Assembly (NCBI GenBank): GCA_018287875.1
Contig: JAGVVL010000002.1
Span: forward strand, 3,472,001-3,536,000
Reading direction: 5' to 3'
Origin: Nigrospora sphaerica
Lineage: Eukaryota > Ascomycota > Sordariomycetes > Amphisphaeriales > Apiosporaceae
Length of the DNA: 64,000 nt
The position numbers were made by a program, and so were the translations under genes. The notes beneath the pieces are model-generated. The model was not told where the DNA came from. It did no database searches and saw only the letters and a program-made list of their open reading frames with translations. Positions 12,158 to 23,074 of the stretch are shown here, piece after piece (the first letter of the stretch is position 1; each line of letters opens with the position of its first letter).

Positions 12158-13533
12158 ATGCGATCCCTTGCCCTCGAGAAATTCCTGAGCCCTGATGGCT
12201 TCCTGTTCACGCAGGGTTCGGCTATCCACCGCACAGCCCTCAGGCACATCCATGCCGAGGTAAGCGTTCCCCGGCACTTCGACTTTGCCCCTCATGGCGT
12301 GTTCCCGCTCCTGGCCGTCGACATGGGTAAACTCTCCCTCCGATTGGTCAGGCTGCTCAGGGGCATCCCTGGAGGTTGCGACCCTGTATTTGGCTAACAC
12401 ATCGTCCTCCTTTCTACCCCAGTGGGCTCGTCACCTCCACTTGTACCACAATGCAGATGCACTGATGGAAGGCTTCTTCGAGGCCATGCACGCCGAGCGC
12501 GCTGTTCTGATGACGGACCCCGAGGCCTTCTAGAAGAATGTCAAGGGCCGAGTCGGCTGGGCACGTAACTTGGAGTTGCGGGACCTCGAAGATGTGGCCG
12601 GCTGTGTCGTCACGGCCAGGCATCAGTACGTGGCCATGATGGGAGGCCAGGTTCTGTCATACACCACCCCCAAGACACGTATCGGCCGACTGGTCAATGG
12701 TTGGATCGAATGGAGCGAAAATGTAAGTTCGCTCAATGGTGAATGGAGAGACCACCCTACTGACAGACTGAACCTTTGCAAGGCCGGCCCGCGATGTCAA
12801 AGCACCTCTGTCGCCAGTTCTTTCTTGTCAAGAGCGCGGTCCGTGTCCAATTCCCATCCCGGAAGCTCCGATGAGGGCCATTTCATGGACTGGCAGGGCC
12901 TGGACACCGAGACAACATCAGTGCCCACGCTAGCTAACGGTGCTCGAGCGGAGGATGAGAGAGAGGCCTCTCGGCTTGTGATGTCTTCCTTGCCCGTCCA
13001 AGACATGGAGTTCACGCGCGAGATTTGCTTCTATCCAGCCCTCAGTGCCTACAACCCCTTCCATCGTACCGGATCCCGACTACCATGACAACCCGTCGCC
13101 AGCAAAGAAGACGTTCGGGCTTTTCAAGGAGCGTAGTGTCTCGCTGAGCGGTGCCCTGATTACCCCGGCTCAGCCAATCATCACGCCTCCCAGCTACGCC
13201 AAGACGAGAACGCACACCGAAATGGTTGAGAAGGGGCTGACCTTCTCGGAGCGGTCTGTTGCAAACTTTCTGGCAGGCGGTGGACGTTCGGTTTCCAGTC
13301 CAGCCCAGTCGTACTTCTCGATGATGCAACGCGCCCCCCGTGATAGCTTTTCCCGGTTAGTTTCATCCTTCATCTATCGGCACTATCTCTGGTGTTTTCC
13401 GGCATATTGACTTTTATCCAGCAACGAGAATGGTTTCGACAACCGACCACCCCCGGCTGCTTTGGTTGCTGTAGACATGGAATCTATTGCAACCCCCGAT
13501 GATGAAATCCTGTCCACGTTCGGGGACGACTGA
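12158..13533 (+). pseudogene. Unrecognised spliced gene with one in-frame stop (codon 71)
   Basis: Five exons fit by frame: 12158-12259, 12423-12722, 12783-12977, 13039-13355 and 13422-13533, totalling 342 codons with a TGA end. Good splice signals support introns 1 (GTAAGC, branch ggctaac at 12391), 2 (GTAAGT, 60 bases) and 4 (GTTAGT...TCCAG). Intron 3 is weaker (GTGATG). The frame is interrupted only by TAG at 12531-12533, between DPEAF and KNVKGRVGW. The N-terminal half looks globular (MRSLALEKFLSPDG; WIEWSEN). The C-terminal half is Ser/Pro-rich and ends ILSTFGDD. I do not recognise the family. It may be a recent pseudogene, a sequencing error, or a read-through gene. A shorter product could start at the ATG near 12636. 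Confidence 0.45.
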
Positions 13534-14045
13534 TTTATCCAGTGAGAGCGAGCTCGCTCCGGTTCGAACATCACAGTGCAAGGGGGCATCTGTTACGTTT
13601 CGAAATTTGTTGGGAAGATTTGGGGCTGTAGGATATCAGGTGCTGCGAGGCTGTCACGATAGATCTTGGCGCGGCACGTGGGGACTGATATGCGGCATTC
13701 GAAGATTGCACAGCCGTGCGACCTTCAGGCGACGCCGATGATCTTATCCGTTCCGGCCAGCCTGTCGTGTTCTGATTAGTATCGATTATCGTGCTCGAAT
13801 TGGTGTTGCTGGACCGCGGAGCAGCGAATTTGGCACCTTGAACTTGTAGAGTAGCATGAACATGGCAAGGCAAAGGAAAGGGTATTGATAGGGCAATGCG
13901 AAGAGCCGGCCGGGATTCCGGGCACTCATGGTGACATACTGTATCGCGCTATAACTCCTTGCCCCGGCGTCACTAATTTTTGCATCCGTGGATGGAACCC
14001 ACGACCCCGTCGGCCTAGCTACGGCTTAAACTTTTCTCCTACATC
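13534..14045. other. Convergent intergenic region
   Basis: The 3' flanks of the unrecognised gene (+) and the monooxygenase (-). A ggttcgaac string at 13560-13568 resembles a tRNA B box, but no cloverleaf can be drawn around it. Nothing else is seen. Confidence 0.5.
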
Positions 14046-15930
14046 TTACTCGTCCATCCACGAGTTTTCCTCCTCGCTCATCATCGTTGCTACACCACTT
14101 TCCACCTCCTCCCTCGCTGCTGATATCCCGTTTCTTTCGTCTTTAACTCCGGTCCCTTCGCTTTCCGCTTCTTTACTCTCTCCTAACGTCATCATGCCTT
14201 CGCCGCTGTCCGGTTGGCCCTTTTCTCCGCGCCTCGCATCTGCCTGATCCTCGGCGTTGGTTGGCCATAGGGGAGTAGAGAGAGCCGAGACGAACTCCTT
14301 GTCCGTCAGGAGGATCTCTTGGTCCACCCGGTCCGCCCAATTCACAAGTCCCTCCTCCTCGGGCAGGCGGTCCGGCAGTGCCCCTCCCCAACCGAACAAA
14401 ACAAAGAGGATCCATTTCCATCTGCTCGGGTCCACGAACATGCTCGTCAGCAGCCAGCCGGCCAGCTCGAGATAAGCGACCAAGTCCCAGGCGCCCTTCG
14501 GTACAACCGACTTGGCCATCTTGCCGGCATCCACCCAGGTTCGCATCAAGTTTGGACCGGGCCGCGTCCGGGGATCGGCCAGAAACATGAGGAGGATTCG
14601 TGTGTAAAGGCCGATGTGGACGCTTCCCAAAGCCCCGACCGAGTTGACGCATATGGCGTTAATGGTACAGACGTCGGGATACCCTACAGGAAATGCCTGT
14701 AGAAACCAGTCCGGCGGCACGTACGGCGCTGCGAAGGCGTCCGACGGCAGGAAGCCGAGGTCGGGGCGCTGGAACCCCGTCGCCATGATGATCATGTCGG
14801 CGGGGATCTGGACATGGCGCCCTGGGCCTCCCTTGGGCACGCCATGTGCTCGTTGGACAAAGTGCGCGCCATGTGATTCGAACGATTGGATGTCGCCAGA
14901 TAGCCATTCCACGCGGCCGGCGTATACGTTGCTTAGGGCATCCTCGCTCACCAGGGGCGACTCGGTATAACGGCCGGCTCTGGATGGTGTAAGATCCTTC
15001 AGGTCGCGAAAGAACAACCGCCGCAGTAACATCTCCGGAGCCCACGAGAAGATCGACTCTTCGCCAAAGCAGTTCAAACCCAACAGGATGTCTACTATCG
15101 GGTTACGAGGAATCATCCACTTATCCGACTGGTATCATGTCAGCGGGCGACCTGGGGGTATGCTCGCCAAGACTCACTCTGGCAAGAACAGTCGTGCGGG
15201 CGGCCTCTTTTCTGACGGCAAACTCGATAGCCTCGACGGCATTGGCGCCCGATCCAACAATAACAACGTTTTTGCCCTTGGCATCATTGCTGGCGAGACT
15301 CGAGGAATGAGCGAGGTCCCCAGTGTATTCGTCTTGGCCGGGTATCCTGGGCATCTTGGGGTCGCCGCATGTGCCGACGGCGCCAATAACCCCGTCAAAG
15401 TGGCCGAATCGTTCGTTTTGCACTATCCACTTGCTGCTGGTCTCATCCTTCCAGACCTTGTTCACACGGACATCGAATTCAGTACGCTCGCCGAGGCCGT
15501 ATCGCTCCCAGGTTCCTGCCACCTCCTGTATGATAGCCTGCCGGTTGGGGTAATGACGTCGGGCATATAGCGATGGGAAGAAACGATACAGGGCGCTGTG
15601 AACCTGGAGGTTGGATGTGTTATTCACACGCTATCACACAAAATCGTCAGTCCCCACTGCGGCATGGACAAATAGAGGAAGCCGTACGCCCCAGATGCCG
15701 CCCAACTGTTCGCGGCTGCCGGCCTCGAAGATGGTCACCTCGAACCCATGGCCAACGCAGTGCGCGGCCGAGTTGATTCCAGTGATACCAGCTCCTATGA
15801 CCGCGATCCGCGGACCATGAAGTTGCCGGCGCGGCGGTGGCGGATTGGGCGAAAGGACGCGGGCAAACAGCGCTTGGAGAAACCCATACACCCAGATAAT
15901 GAGGCTGTTCAGCTGTCCCATTGTGTTCAT
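14046..15930 (-). CDS. Flavin-dependent monooxygenase (FMO/Baeyer-Villiger-like)
   Basis: Predicted FAD- and NADPH-dependent enzyme that adds oxygen to an organic substrate. Exons 15930-15688, 15630-15178 and 15128-14046 give 592 residues. A hydrophobic N-terminal segment (residues 8-26) could anchor it to a membrane. The FAD-binding Rossmann motif GAGITG is at 46-51, followed by GGIWG at 77-81. The second dinucleotide fold is marked by VVIVGSGANAVE, with an FMO-like stretch YTGDLAHSSS just before it. ATGFQRPDLGF is the usual late FAD motif. The C-terminal 80 residues are acidic and low-complexity. The start is the first in-frame ATG; a second lies at 15921. It is divergent from the hydrolase at 16649 and probably co-regulated. 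Substrate unknown. Confidence 0.9.
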
Positions 15931-16648
15931 CGTCACGGCTGGGGTTCTGGGTGGCCGCCGCGGGTGATGAATGAGGAGGCCGACGAGCGCGACTCAGGGG
16001 GGGGGAGGGGAGGGGGGCCGCATCACATGGGCGAGGCTACTAATAAACACGCCCATTGAAGACAGCATTTCACATGCATTTTGTAACAGTGGGACCGCTA
16101 CCAGTCATGAGTCCGTACCATGGCGATTGAGTAGCTCGAGTGGCTCGGAGATCCGTCGCGACAGTTTGGAGTATCATGCAGGTGAGAACCCAGTCGATTC
16201 CGGTTTGGGCATACGGGCAGGCAATGCAGCCTTGCTTTCGGCAATTGCAGAAGAACAATCCTCCTTGAGGAAGCTAAGAGCCTCGGTACAGAGATAGCGT
16301 GTCTTTGGCACCGGCGGCGACACGCAGCCGTATGAGAGCAACGTCAGTATGATGATGGGGCCGCCCACAACCTCAGCATACACTGAGTTCAAACGACGAT
16401 CCAGTTTCTGGTTAGTGTAACGACGAGGCAATGTCTGTATTTTCTGCAAGCGGCCAGAACTAGTGACTAACGATCAGCTGCAGGACCGGATCGCCGGCGG
16501 TCTTCACATGATACGAGTCGGAAGCACCCCCCATGGAGCGGCACCACCATATAGGGCATGATCTTCTCGTCGGCCTCATGTTTCTATACGACCGGAACGG
16601 TCGGTCCTGGTTTCGTGGCCTCACCGATGCCCAAACGATTACCTGGAC
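15931..16648. promoter_or_regulatory. Shared divergent promoter region of monooxygenase and hydrolase
   Basis: About 0.7 kb separates the two outward-facing starts, so shared control is plausible. A G-rich run (15999-16017) lies near the monooxygenase end. The interval also contains the weak small-gene candidate at 16174-16534. No specific regulator site was recognised. Confidence 0.45.
16174..16534 (-). CDS. Possible small two-exon gene of unknown function
   Basis: Exons 16534-16472 and 16407-16174 would encode 98 residues, starting MGGASDSYHV and ending at a TGA. The donor is GTTAGT and the acceptor is ctaaccAG, but the CTAAC is too close to the AG to be the branch site, so the acceptor is uncertain. 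Exon 2 has a hydrophobic stretch (GGPIIILTLLSYG) and four cysteines. It lies inside the divergent promoter. It could be real, a remnant, or chance. Confidence 0.25.
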
Positions 16649-18287
16649 ATGGATCTCACCATGTTGCCCCCCGACCCTCTGCCGCTCCGAATTTTGCTTC
16701 CACCCTCAATGCCGGCGAGTCCCATGGAGAAGGCTCAGCCTTCTGTGGTAGCAAATCCGGTCTCCGGGCCGTGGGAGAATCCGTCGTTATCGGACCGGCT
16801 CCTGCGTCCCTACTTTGTCATCGCCGCCGCCCTGCTGAATGTCACTATCATCCGCTTCGGTATCGCCATTATCCTCTTCCCCTCGTACCTCTTCGTCGCC
16901 TTCACCCGCTCCGTGCTCCCCGGCTTGTTTGCCCGGACCCATTTGCTCTTCACTGAGAACGGCCGTGAGAAACTGTTGGCGCGCGGCACCTCGACGCGCC
17001 TCCGGCGCGAGGCCCTGGCCGAGGACCAGTTCCGGGGTGACTTCAACTTCGCGGCTGAGGACATCGAGCATACCGAGGATGCGCTTCGCGCCGTTGAACG
17101 CATGAGCAACATCTGGCCCGTTATGCAAGAGTTCTTTGATGTCTGTCCCGGCATTCAGGCCTCTGTCGTCCGCGCCGGAAACGCGAATGGTGTGCCCGTC
17201 GTGCTATTACATGGCAATCCAAGCTGGAGTTACATGTACCGCAATGCAGGTCACGATACGCTTCTACCACTACCCAGGGGGCTTCTTTTGGGCTAACGGC
17301 GGCCATGTAGATCATACCGACATTGTCCGAACGAGGCCTCGACATCTACGCGCTCGACTGGGTGGGTTTCGGCATGAGTGACAAGCCGCTCGTGGCCGAG
17401 GAAATCAGCTTCGAGCTTCATATTCGTACTCTCATCGGACTGTTCGAAAAGTATAATCTGTCAAAGACGCATATACTGGCTCACGACTGGGGCGGGTGAG
17501 TGCTCTATCCCAGCCACTGCTTTGCCAACTGGGTATTGAGGCAGTCCAGTTCCCACATTGTCCTGACTTACGTCGTACTAGTTGCGTCGCCCTTTGTACC
17601 ATCCCCTACCTTCCCCGGGACGCTTGCCGGTCTTTGATGTTGCTTAACAGCTTCTTCCCGCCGCAGGTTTCAGACAGTTCAGCGCGTTGTGCCCTTCTGT
17701 ACTTGATATGGCTATCTCTTCAAGGCATCCTTGGCGGTCTGGTTCCGGAAAGCCTGATCGTCCGCCTCATGGCACCACTCACGACCACTTCGCCCATCGC
17801 CCGGGCCTACGCGGCGCCCTTTTCGGGCCGTAAACCCAAGACGGGTCTCTACCGCCTGACTAAGCTGATTCCCGCCATGCCCGACATCGTGTATGGTTTC
17901 TTCCAATCGCATCTGGGTCTCATACTTGACGGAATTTGTCAGCCCGACGTGTTCTCCAGCCTACATGGCCAGGTACGCATGCGTCAGCTGGGCCTCGTGA
18001 TGCGCGACTACTGGAGCAATGGACAAGCAGCCCCGGCCGTCCGCGTCATCTTTGGCCAGTCTGACCCATTGCTCCACGACTTCCGCGAGGTGCTCCTGCG
18101 GACGATTCGGACGAGCCGGGGGGAAGCCCAAGGGGCTTGGATCCGGGGGACTGGCCACTACCCCACGGAAGAGAAGCCGCATCTCGTGGCAAGGCACTTG
18201 ATCGAATTCGTGCAGGCGGTGGAGTCCCTAGAGCCAGAAGGTTGTTCGTCGGACCATACAGACTCCTGTGCCCAGGAGCCATCATGA
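16649..18287 (+). CDS. Alpha/beta hydrolase, haloalkane-dehalogenase-like, membrane-anchored
   Basis: Exons 16649-17245, 17311-17495 and 17582-18287 give 495 residues. Intron 1 appears to be GC-AG. After a hydrophobic segment (about residues 50-90) comes the hydrolase fold. It has HGNPSW at 188-193 (oxyanion/halide region, Asn190), the nucleophile motif HDWGG with Asp258 and Trp259, an acid Asp422 in FGQSDPLL, and the catalytic His453 in GTGHYPTEE. The Asp-His-Asp triad plus the Asn/Trp pair match haloalkane dehalogenases, whereas epoxide hydrolases would rely on two cap-domain tyrosines. The true reaction is not shown and epoxide or ester hydrolysis remains possible. The start is the first ATG; ATG 16724 (cccATGGAG) is an alternative. 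It shares a promoter region with the monooxygenase. Confidence 0.85.
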
Positions 18288-19748
18288 AGGGGCGCAGCCA
18301 TATCGGCTTACCACTCGAGCAAAATGCTGCCGAAGTAGCTGCTTGGCCATCGGGATGGGCTACAGGGCGTAATGAGCGAACCACGCCGGGGCCAAGATAC
18401 TGGGCCAAGATGCCGGAAACATCACTGCCAGTGATTTACAGCCTACTGACTGCCACACCGCCTTGATCCAAGTCACGACTCCCGGGGTCTCTCCCCCTTT
18501 CTTACCCCAGAACGGTGGGGGCCCCTAGGGACCGGCCCGTGACGGCTTAATGGCGGACTCGTCTCGTCGGATCTAACCACTGGAAGTATAAATGGCGGCT
18601 GAAGCTTCGCATAGAAAAGAACACAGCGCCTGTTGCTCGACGATACCAACTTACCTGGACCTTCTGCTTGTAAGCCCCGGCGTGTCAGACTCTGGCCGAT
18701 CGGAGGGCTTGCTATTGTCAACCCTCGAGAGTCGTAGCAGTCCAAAACTGCAGCCGAAAATTCCGGGTACGCAAAGGTCCCTAAACCGCAAACCAGAGAG
18801 CCAACACCGACGGAGGTCACGCTGGCGGGAGACGACGGTAGGCCTCAGGCCGAGACATCTCATTCGAGCCGCCTGTAACCGCAGGGGAGGAAAAAGGGGA
18901 GGAGACAAGAGGAAGCACTCGGTCTGGTTTATCTTTATGCTGACGATTACCCCAATGCCGGCGATTTTCCGGATTGTCCTTAATGTTAACATCCTGGGCC
19001 GGTGCTCGTTCACGTGGTTTCACTTCCAATTTCTTCCCTCTTGCCAAGATGCCCCCTCTTTACACGCGGGTACGGGTCGCGGACGGATTAGGGAGAGCAA
19101 GCACAGCCACGGCGATACTCAAGATCACGTCGAGTTCGACAAGCTCGACTACATGACGTGGTAGGCCAACATGACGCTGCGGCCCACGTTCGGGCGGGCT
19201 GTACGCGGCGTTCCCGCCCAAGCTCGTCTTTCTGCCGGGCGTCTTCGCAGCGGGCTCGGCCGCGTGGCGCGGCGGCGCCGGTGTCGGCGTCGGGCGGCGA
19301 CTCGTGGCCGGGACGCGCAGTCCGGGCGGGGGCGGCCTGCTCGAGTGGAAGAAGCTGCCGACTGGAAAGAAACCGGCGCCACGGAGGATGCGTGGCCGGC
19401 GGCGCATGGGGAGGGCTCGGCGCCCGTGGCGGCGTTCGGGGAGAAAGGGGACACAGACGCCCAAACGGCGTGATTTAGACCTTCGTGGGAGGGGGATCTC
19501 GCCACCCGGACGGCAGGTGGGCTGGTTGAAAGTTTGGCTCACACAGGCACAAAAGTTTGTTTGCATGTTTGAGCCTAAGCTCGACAGTTTTGGGCGTCAA
19601 CAGAAGGCTCGGGGGCTTGACATGGCCAAACGCGCAGGTATCCCATTGTCTGTCATGGTCCTCGCAAAATAGCTAGCATACAATGGTCGTCACGAGATGC
19701 CGTGCCCTCCCTTCTTAACCAGGGCATTCATCACAGGGCGCCTCTACT
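18288..19748. other. Convergent intergenic region with possible gene remnant
   Basis: Lies between the hydrolase (+) and RNase T2 (-). A short plus-strand stretch at about 19100-19160 reads HGDTQDHVEFDKLDYMTW and ends at a possible donor. About 19190-19260 reads LYAAFPPKLVFLPGVFAAGS in another frame. These could be scraps of a decayed gene, but I cannot build a model. Confidence 0.35.
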
Positions 19749-21055
19749 TTACACGGCGGTCCAGGTGATCTGGAAGGAGACGGCCTGCTTCTTGGTGGAG
19801 ACGACGGCCTGGGCGTTGCCGCTGGGCGCGGCGGCGGCGTAAAAGGTCGAGGCCCCGTTGTAGGTCAGGCCGGCGGCCGCGTCGTAGCCGAAGGAGGCGG
19901 CCGCGGCCACGCCGGCGCCGCACGTCAGGGCGTCGTTCTCGACGGCGCACTTGCCCTTGCTGCTGCTCAGGGTGAAGGCGCCGCCGCTGCCGCCGGCCGG
20001 CGTCGCCGTGAAGGTGGCCGGCGTGCCGCCGCCCTGGTACCAGGCGCCCGAGCCGACGAGGAAGCCGCCGGCCGAGACGGCGAAGCGGCCCTTGCCCGAC
20101 GGGGCGCCGGGCGCCCCCGTGGGCGCGGGCCCGGCCGGCGTCGTGGGCTTGGCGGTGCCGCCGGGGCTCGTGGTCGGGGAGGAGCCGCCGCCGCCGCCCG
20201 ACTTGGGCAGGTACTTGATGCCCGTCTTGGGGCAGGTCGAGCCGGAGCCGACGGGGGCGGCGGCGGAGAACTTGCCGTCGCGCACGGAGCCCTGGACGTT
20301 GTACTGGTACCACAGCTCGTTGAGCTCGCCGGACTTGCAGTTGACGACGACGTCCTGGCCGTGCTGGGCGCGGAGGGCGGCCTGGATGGCGGCCAGCGTG
20401 TAAGTGGCGGTGGTCGAGGGCGTGATGCCGGCGGCGGCCAGCCACTCGTACGAGGGCAGGGCGCGGAACAGGGCGACGGCGCGGTTGAAGAAGTCGACGG
20501 CCTCCTGCGCCGGCCGGTAGTCGACGTAGCACGGCGGGTCGAGGGTGCTGATGCAGGTGCCGTGCTTGCCGAACTCGTGCTCCCAGAAGGTCTCGTCCTG
20601 GCCCTTGTAGTCCTTCCAGTACGTCTCCATGTACGCCAGCGTATCGGGCGCGCCCGCCTGCAGGATGGCGCTGATGTTGGTGTACTGCCGGCTCTTGTCG
20701 CAGGTGGCCTCGAAGGAGCCGTCGCAGTTGTCGGGCCTGCGACGGTGGTGGGTTAGCCCGGGCCCCTGTGCGGGCGGCACGCCGGAGGGCGGCGCGAGGA
20801 AGGAGAGGTCGCCATGACGTACCAGAGGCCGTGGATGGTCCACGAGTCCGCGGGGCCGGTCGCGGGCTTCGTGTCCCAGAACTGGGTCAGCAGCAGCTGG
20901 CCACCGGGCGCGTTGAAGCAGCAGGTGTCGGCCACGACGGTGTTGTTGTGGCAGCTCAGGGGCCCGTCCACGGGGCAGGAGGCGGCGAAACTGCCGAGGG
21001 CGACGGTCGAGCCGACGGCCACGGCGGCCTCGAGAAGCAGGGTACGGGCGAACAT
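19749..21055 (-). CDS. Secreted ribonuclease T2
   Basis: Secreted endoribonuclease that cleaves RNA through a 2',3'-cyclic phosphate. Exons 21055-20823 and 20736-19749 give 406 residues; the intron (GTACGT...CGCAG, branch gctaac) splits the Trp codon of the first active-site motif. A signal peptide of about 25 residues comes first. Motif CAS I is SWTIHGLWPDNC with His75, and CAS II is FWEHEFGKHGTC with His131, Glu132 and His136, so all catalytic residues are present. Many cysteines suit the disulfide-rich fold. After a Gly/Ser/Thr/Pro linker (about residues 265-310), a C-terminal beta-rich domain of about 110 residues follows, as in other long fungal T2 enzymes. The gene is complete. Confidence 0.95.
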
Positions 21056-22346
21056 GGCCGAGGTCTCCTCGCGGACAGAGGGCAGGGGGGGGATGAGCGA
21101 ACGTGTGGCGCGGGTAGCGAAGACTCAACCGGGCGCCATCTGGGAGGGGGTGAGGCCCGTCGGTTTCTTATAACCGACGGGGGAAGCGAGGTCACCAGCG
21201 CCAGAGTGGAACGCGGACGCCGTCGTGCAACCAGCCTCTATCGGCAACAGGAAGAGCAGGACGTAGATACGCATAACAAGGGCTGCTGGCTGACTTTCCG
21301 CCCGCTCCACCGCCCGTCCTCGACCCCCGTGCCCACTCCTCAGCTCGCGATAGCCGGATGTGGGCAGTGAGCGATGGTGGCCTCGACGGCCGACGCCAAT
21401 AGCAGGACGGCGCGGGGAGCGTGGCCCTGCGACGCCCTCGGCCCTCGTCGGGACTCTGGGCCTTTCCCGTCTGCTGATAGGGCGGGCTCGTGTAGATCGG
21501 CATCTTATCGAGGCCCGCGACGATCCATTTAGTTCCCGCCGCGGCGCCCACCCACTGGCCAGCCCATCCTCGCCACCTGCCCCTTCAGGACCCCTCGCCC
21601 GCGGGTATCCCCACCGCCCTGACTCTGTGTTTCGCCGTGACGGGCGCTGGCTGACGTCCAACCATCGCTAGCCCGCGGCGCCCGCTCGAAACGTGGACCG
21701 CCTGCCCGACATCGACTGGCTCGCCGGCGTCGTCCTTCTTCTATCGGCCTGGTAGTGGTAATTTCCCGTCGGCACGCATGAACACCGCCGCCAACACGAC
21801 GCCGCATGACCTATGGGCACCAGGGGGTCCCCTGTCCGCCTGTTTCGAAGCCTAACGTCGGCCGTTTTTGCTCGCCCATTGGCCGCTATAGCGCCGCGTG
21901 TCGGTAGGGGTACGGGCAAGAGATTGGGCGAGTTTCCCGCTGTAGCCACTCGGCTTGGTAACCGAGGAAATGCGTTCCCGCCGCGCGCGTCTTGTCAAAG
22001 CTTGAGTTGTCATCTGCCGTCTGAGCTAGGAGAGTCTTGTCACCGTTGCAATGCTTGGGAGTTTGGCCGATGGACCATGAATGTTCCTGCTCTCCAGCCT
22101 TCTTCTTCTTTGGAGAAGTGACTTGTCACCATGATTGAACCAACTATCCGGAATGGTCACAGGACTGGGTGCATAGTAGCTCGATTGAAGTCTGTGAGAA
22201 GTAGATTGGTTGGACGCTTCCCGAAACGCCACCAACTTGCGAGACCCCCGTACACCTGAAAGCTCTCCTAGATCACGCGTAAAAGGCCCAAGAATGCAAC
22301 GTGGCGCGCACCGTTCCCAAGCCGACGTTGGGCAGAGGCCTGCTCT
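21056..22346. other. Intergenic region upstream of RNase T2
   Basis: Holds the RNase T2 promoter and, at its right end, the 3' flank of the Ser/Thr-rich membrane protein gene. Open frames here are antisense or compositional. Nothing else is seen. Confidence 0.5.
21168..21173 (-). promoter_or_regulatory. Candidate TATA element for RNase T2
   Basis: TTATAA lies about 113 bases upstream of the RNase T2 start in GC-rich surroundings, a suitable position for a fungal core promoter. Inference from sequence and spacing only. Confidence 0.3.
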
Positions 22347-23074
22347 TTACCACCGGTGCGTCGAAGTCCCAGAGCGGGCTAGCGGACTAAACGCCGATGT
22401 AGAGGGCGTCCTGCCGCCGACGGCGTGGTCTACGCTGGAAGGCGACTGGGGGTGCCAGGATCCGGATGTTTCCTTGTCAAAAACGCTGCAGTGGAAAGAC
22501 TGTAGTGGAATATCATCTGTGTACTGCGCCGGGCGGGGCTCGGTGCCCTCGGTGTGTTCGTGTCGAGACCGAGAATGCAAAGGGTTGTAGGTCAAGCTGC
22601 TGAAATCCGTCCCGTACATGGTATGGCGTCGGTGGCGGCGGATCCAGAGTATGACGACGAGAGCCGTGACCGGAACGACGACGCACCCGATGATGCCCCC
22701 CACAATAGCCGCGGGTCGCGGGCCGTTGCTGTTGAGGGGCGTGTGCGAACCTGTACCCGTGGGTCGACCGGGTGTTGTTGAGGTTGACGAGGGAGACGCG
22801 GTCGAGGAAGTTGGGGGAGTATATGAGCTCGCGGAAGTTGATGAGGCAAATGGGGTCGAGGAACTCGATGGGGCCGTGATAGTCGGCGAAGCCAATGGAT
22901 TTGACGTCGTCGATCGGGCTGACGAGGCCGACGGGGCCAATGAATCGGATATGATCGACAGAGTAACAGCAGGCTGGGTCAAAGGATGCGCTTATGGGGC
23001 ATCAGCGAAGAGCATCTCCCTTTACAGGCAGGACCACTGCTTACTGAAAGTTGAATTGGTGAAGATTGCTCCAT
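22347..23074 (-). CDS. Ser/Thr-rich single-pass membrane protein (Mid2-like layout), 5' end uncertain
   Basis: The main exon 22973-22347 encodes a Ser/Thr/Pro-rich stretch, likely O-glycosylated. A membrane segment (AAIVGGIIGCVVVPVTALVV, about residues 98-121) and a basic stop-transfer RRHRRH come next. A cytoplasmic tail of about 95 residues ends the protein. The exon has no useful ATG upstream of the glycosylated region. A first exon 23074-23045 (MEQSSPIQLS) joined by GTAAGC...CCCAG keeps the frame and gives 218 residues, but supplies no signal peptide. Either another upstream exon is missing, or the protein inserts by its membrane segment, or the gene has lost its 5' end. The layout resembles cell-wall stress sensors, without a recognisable sensor domain. 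Confidence 0.48.

Noticed and set aside
13555..13575. tRNA B-box-like ggttcgaac
   Set aside because: No A box at the right distance and no T-stem or acceptor pairing.
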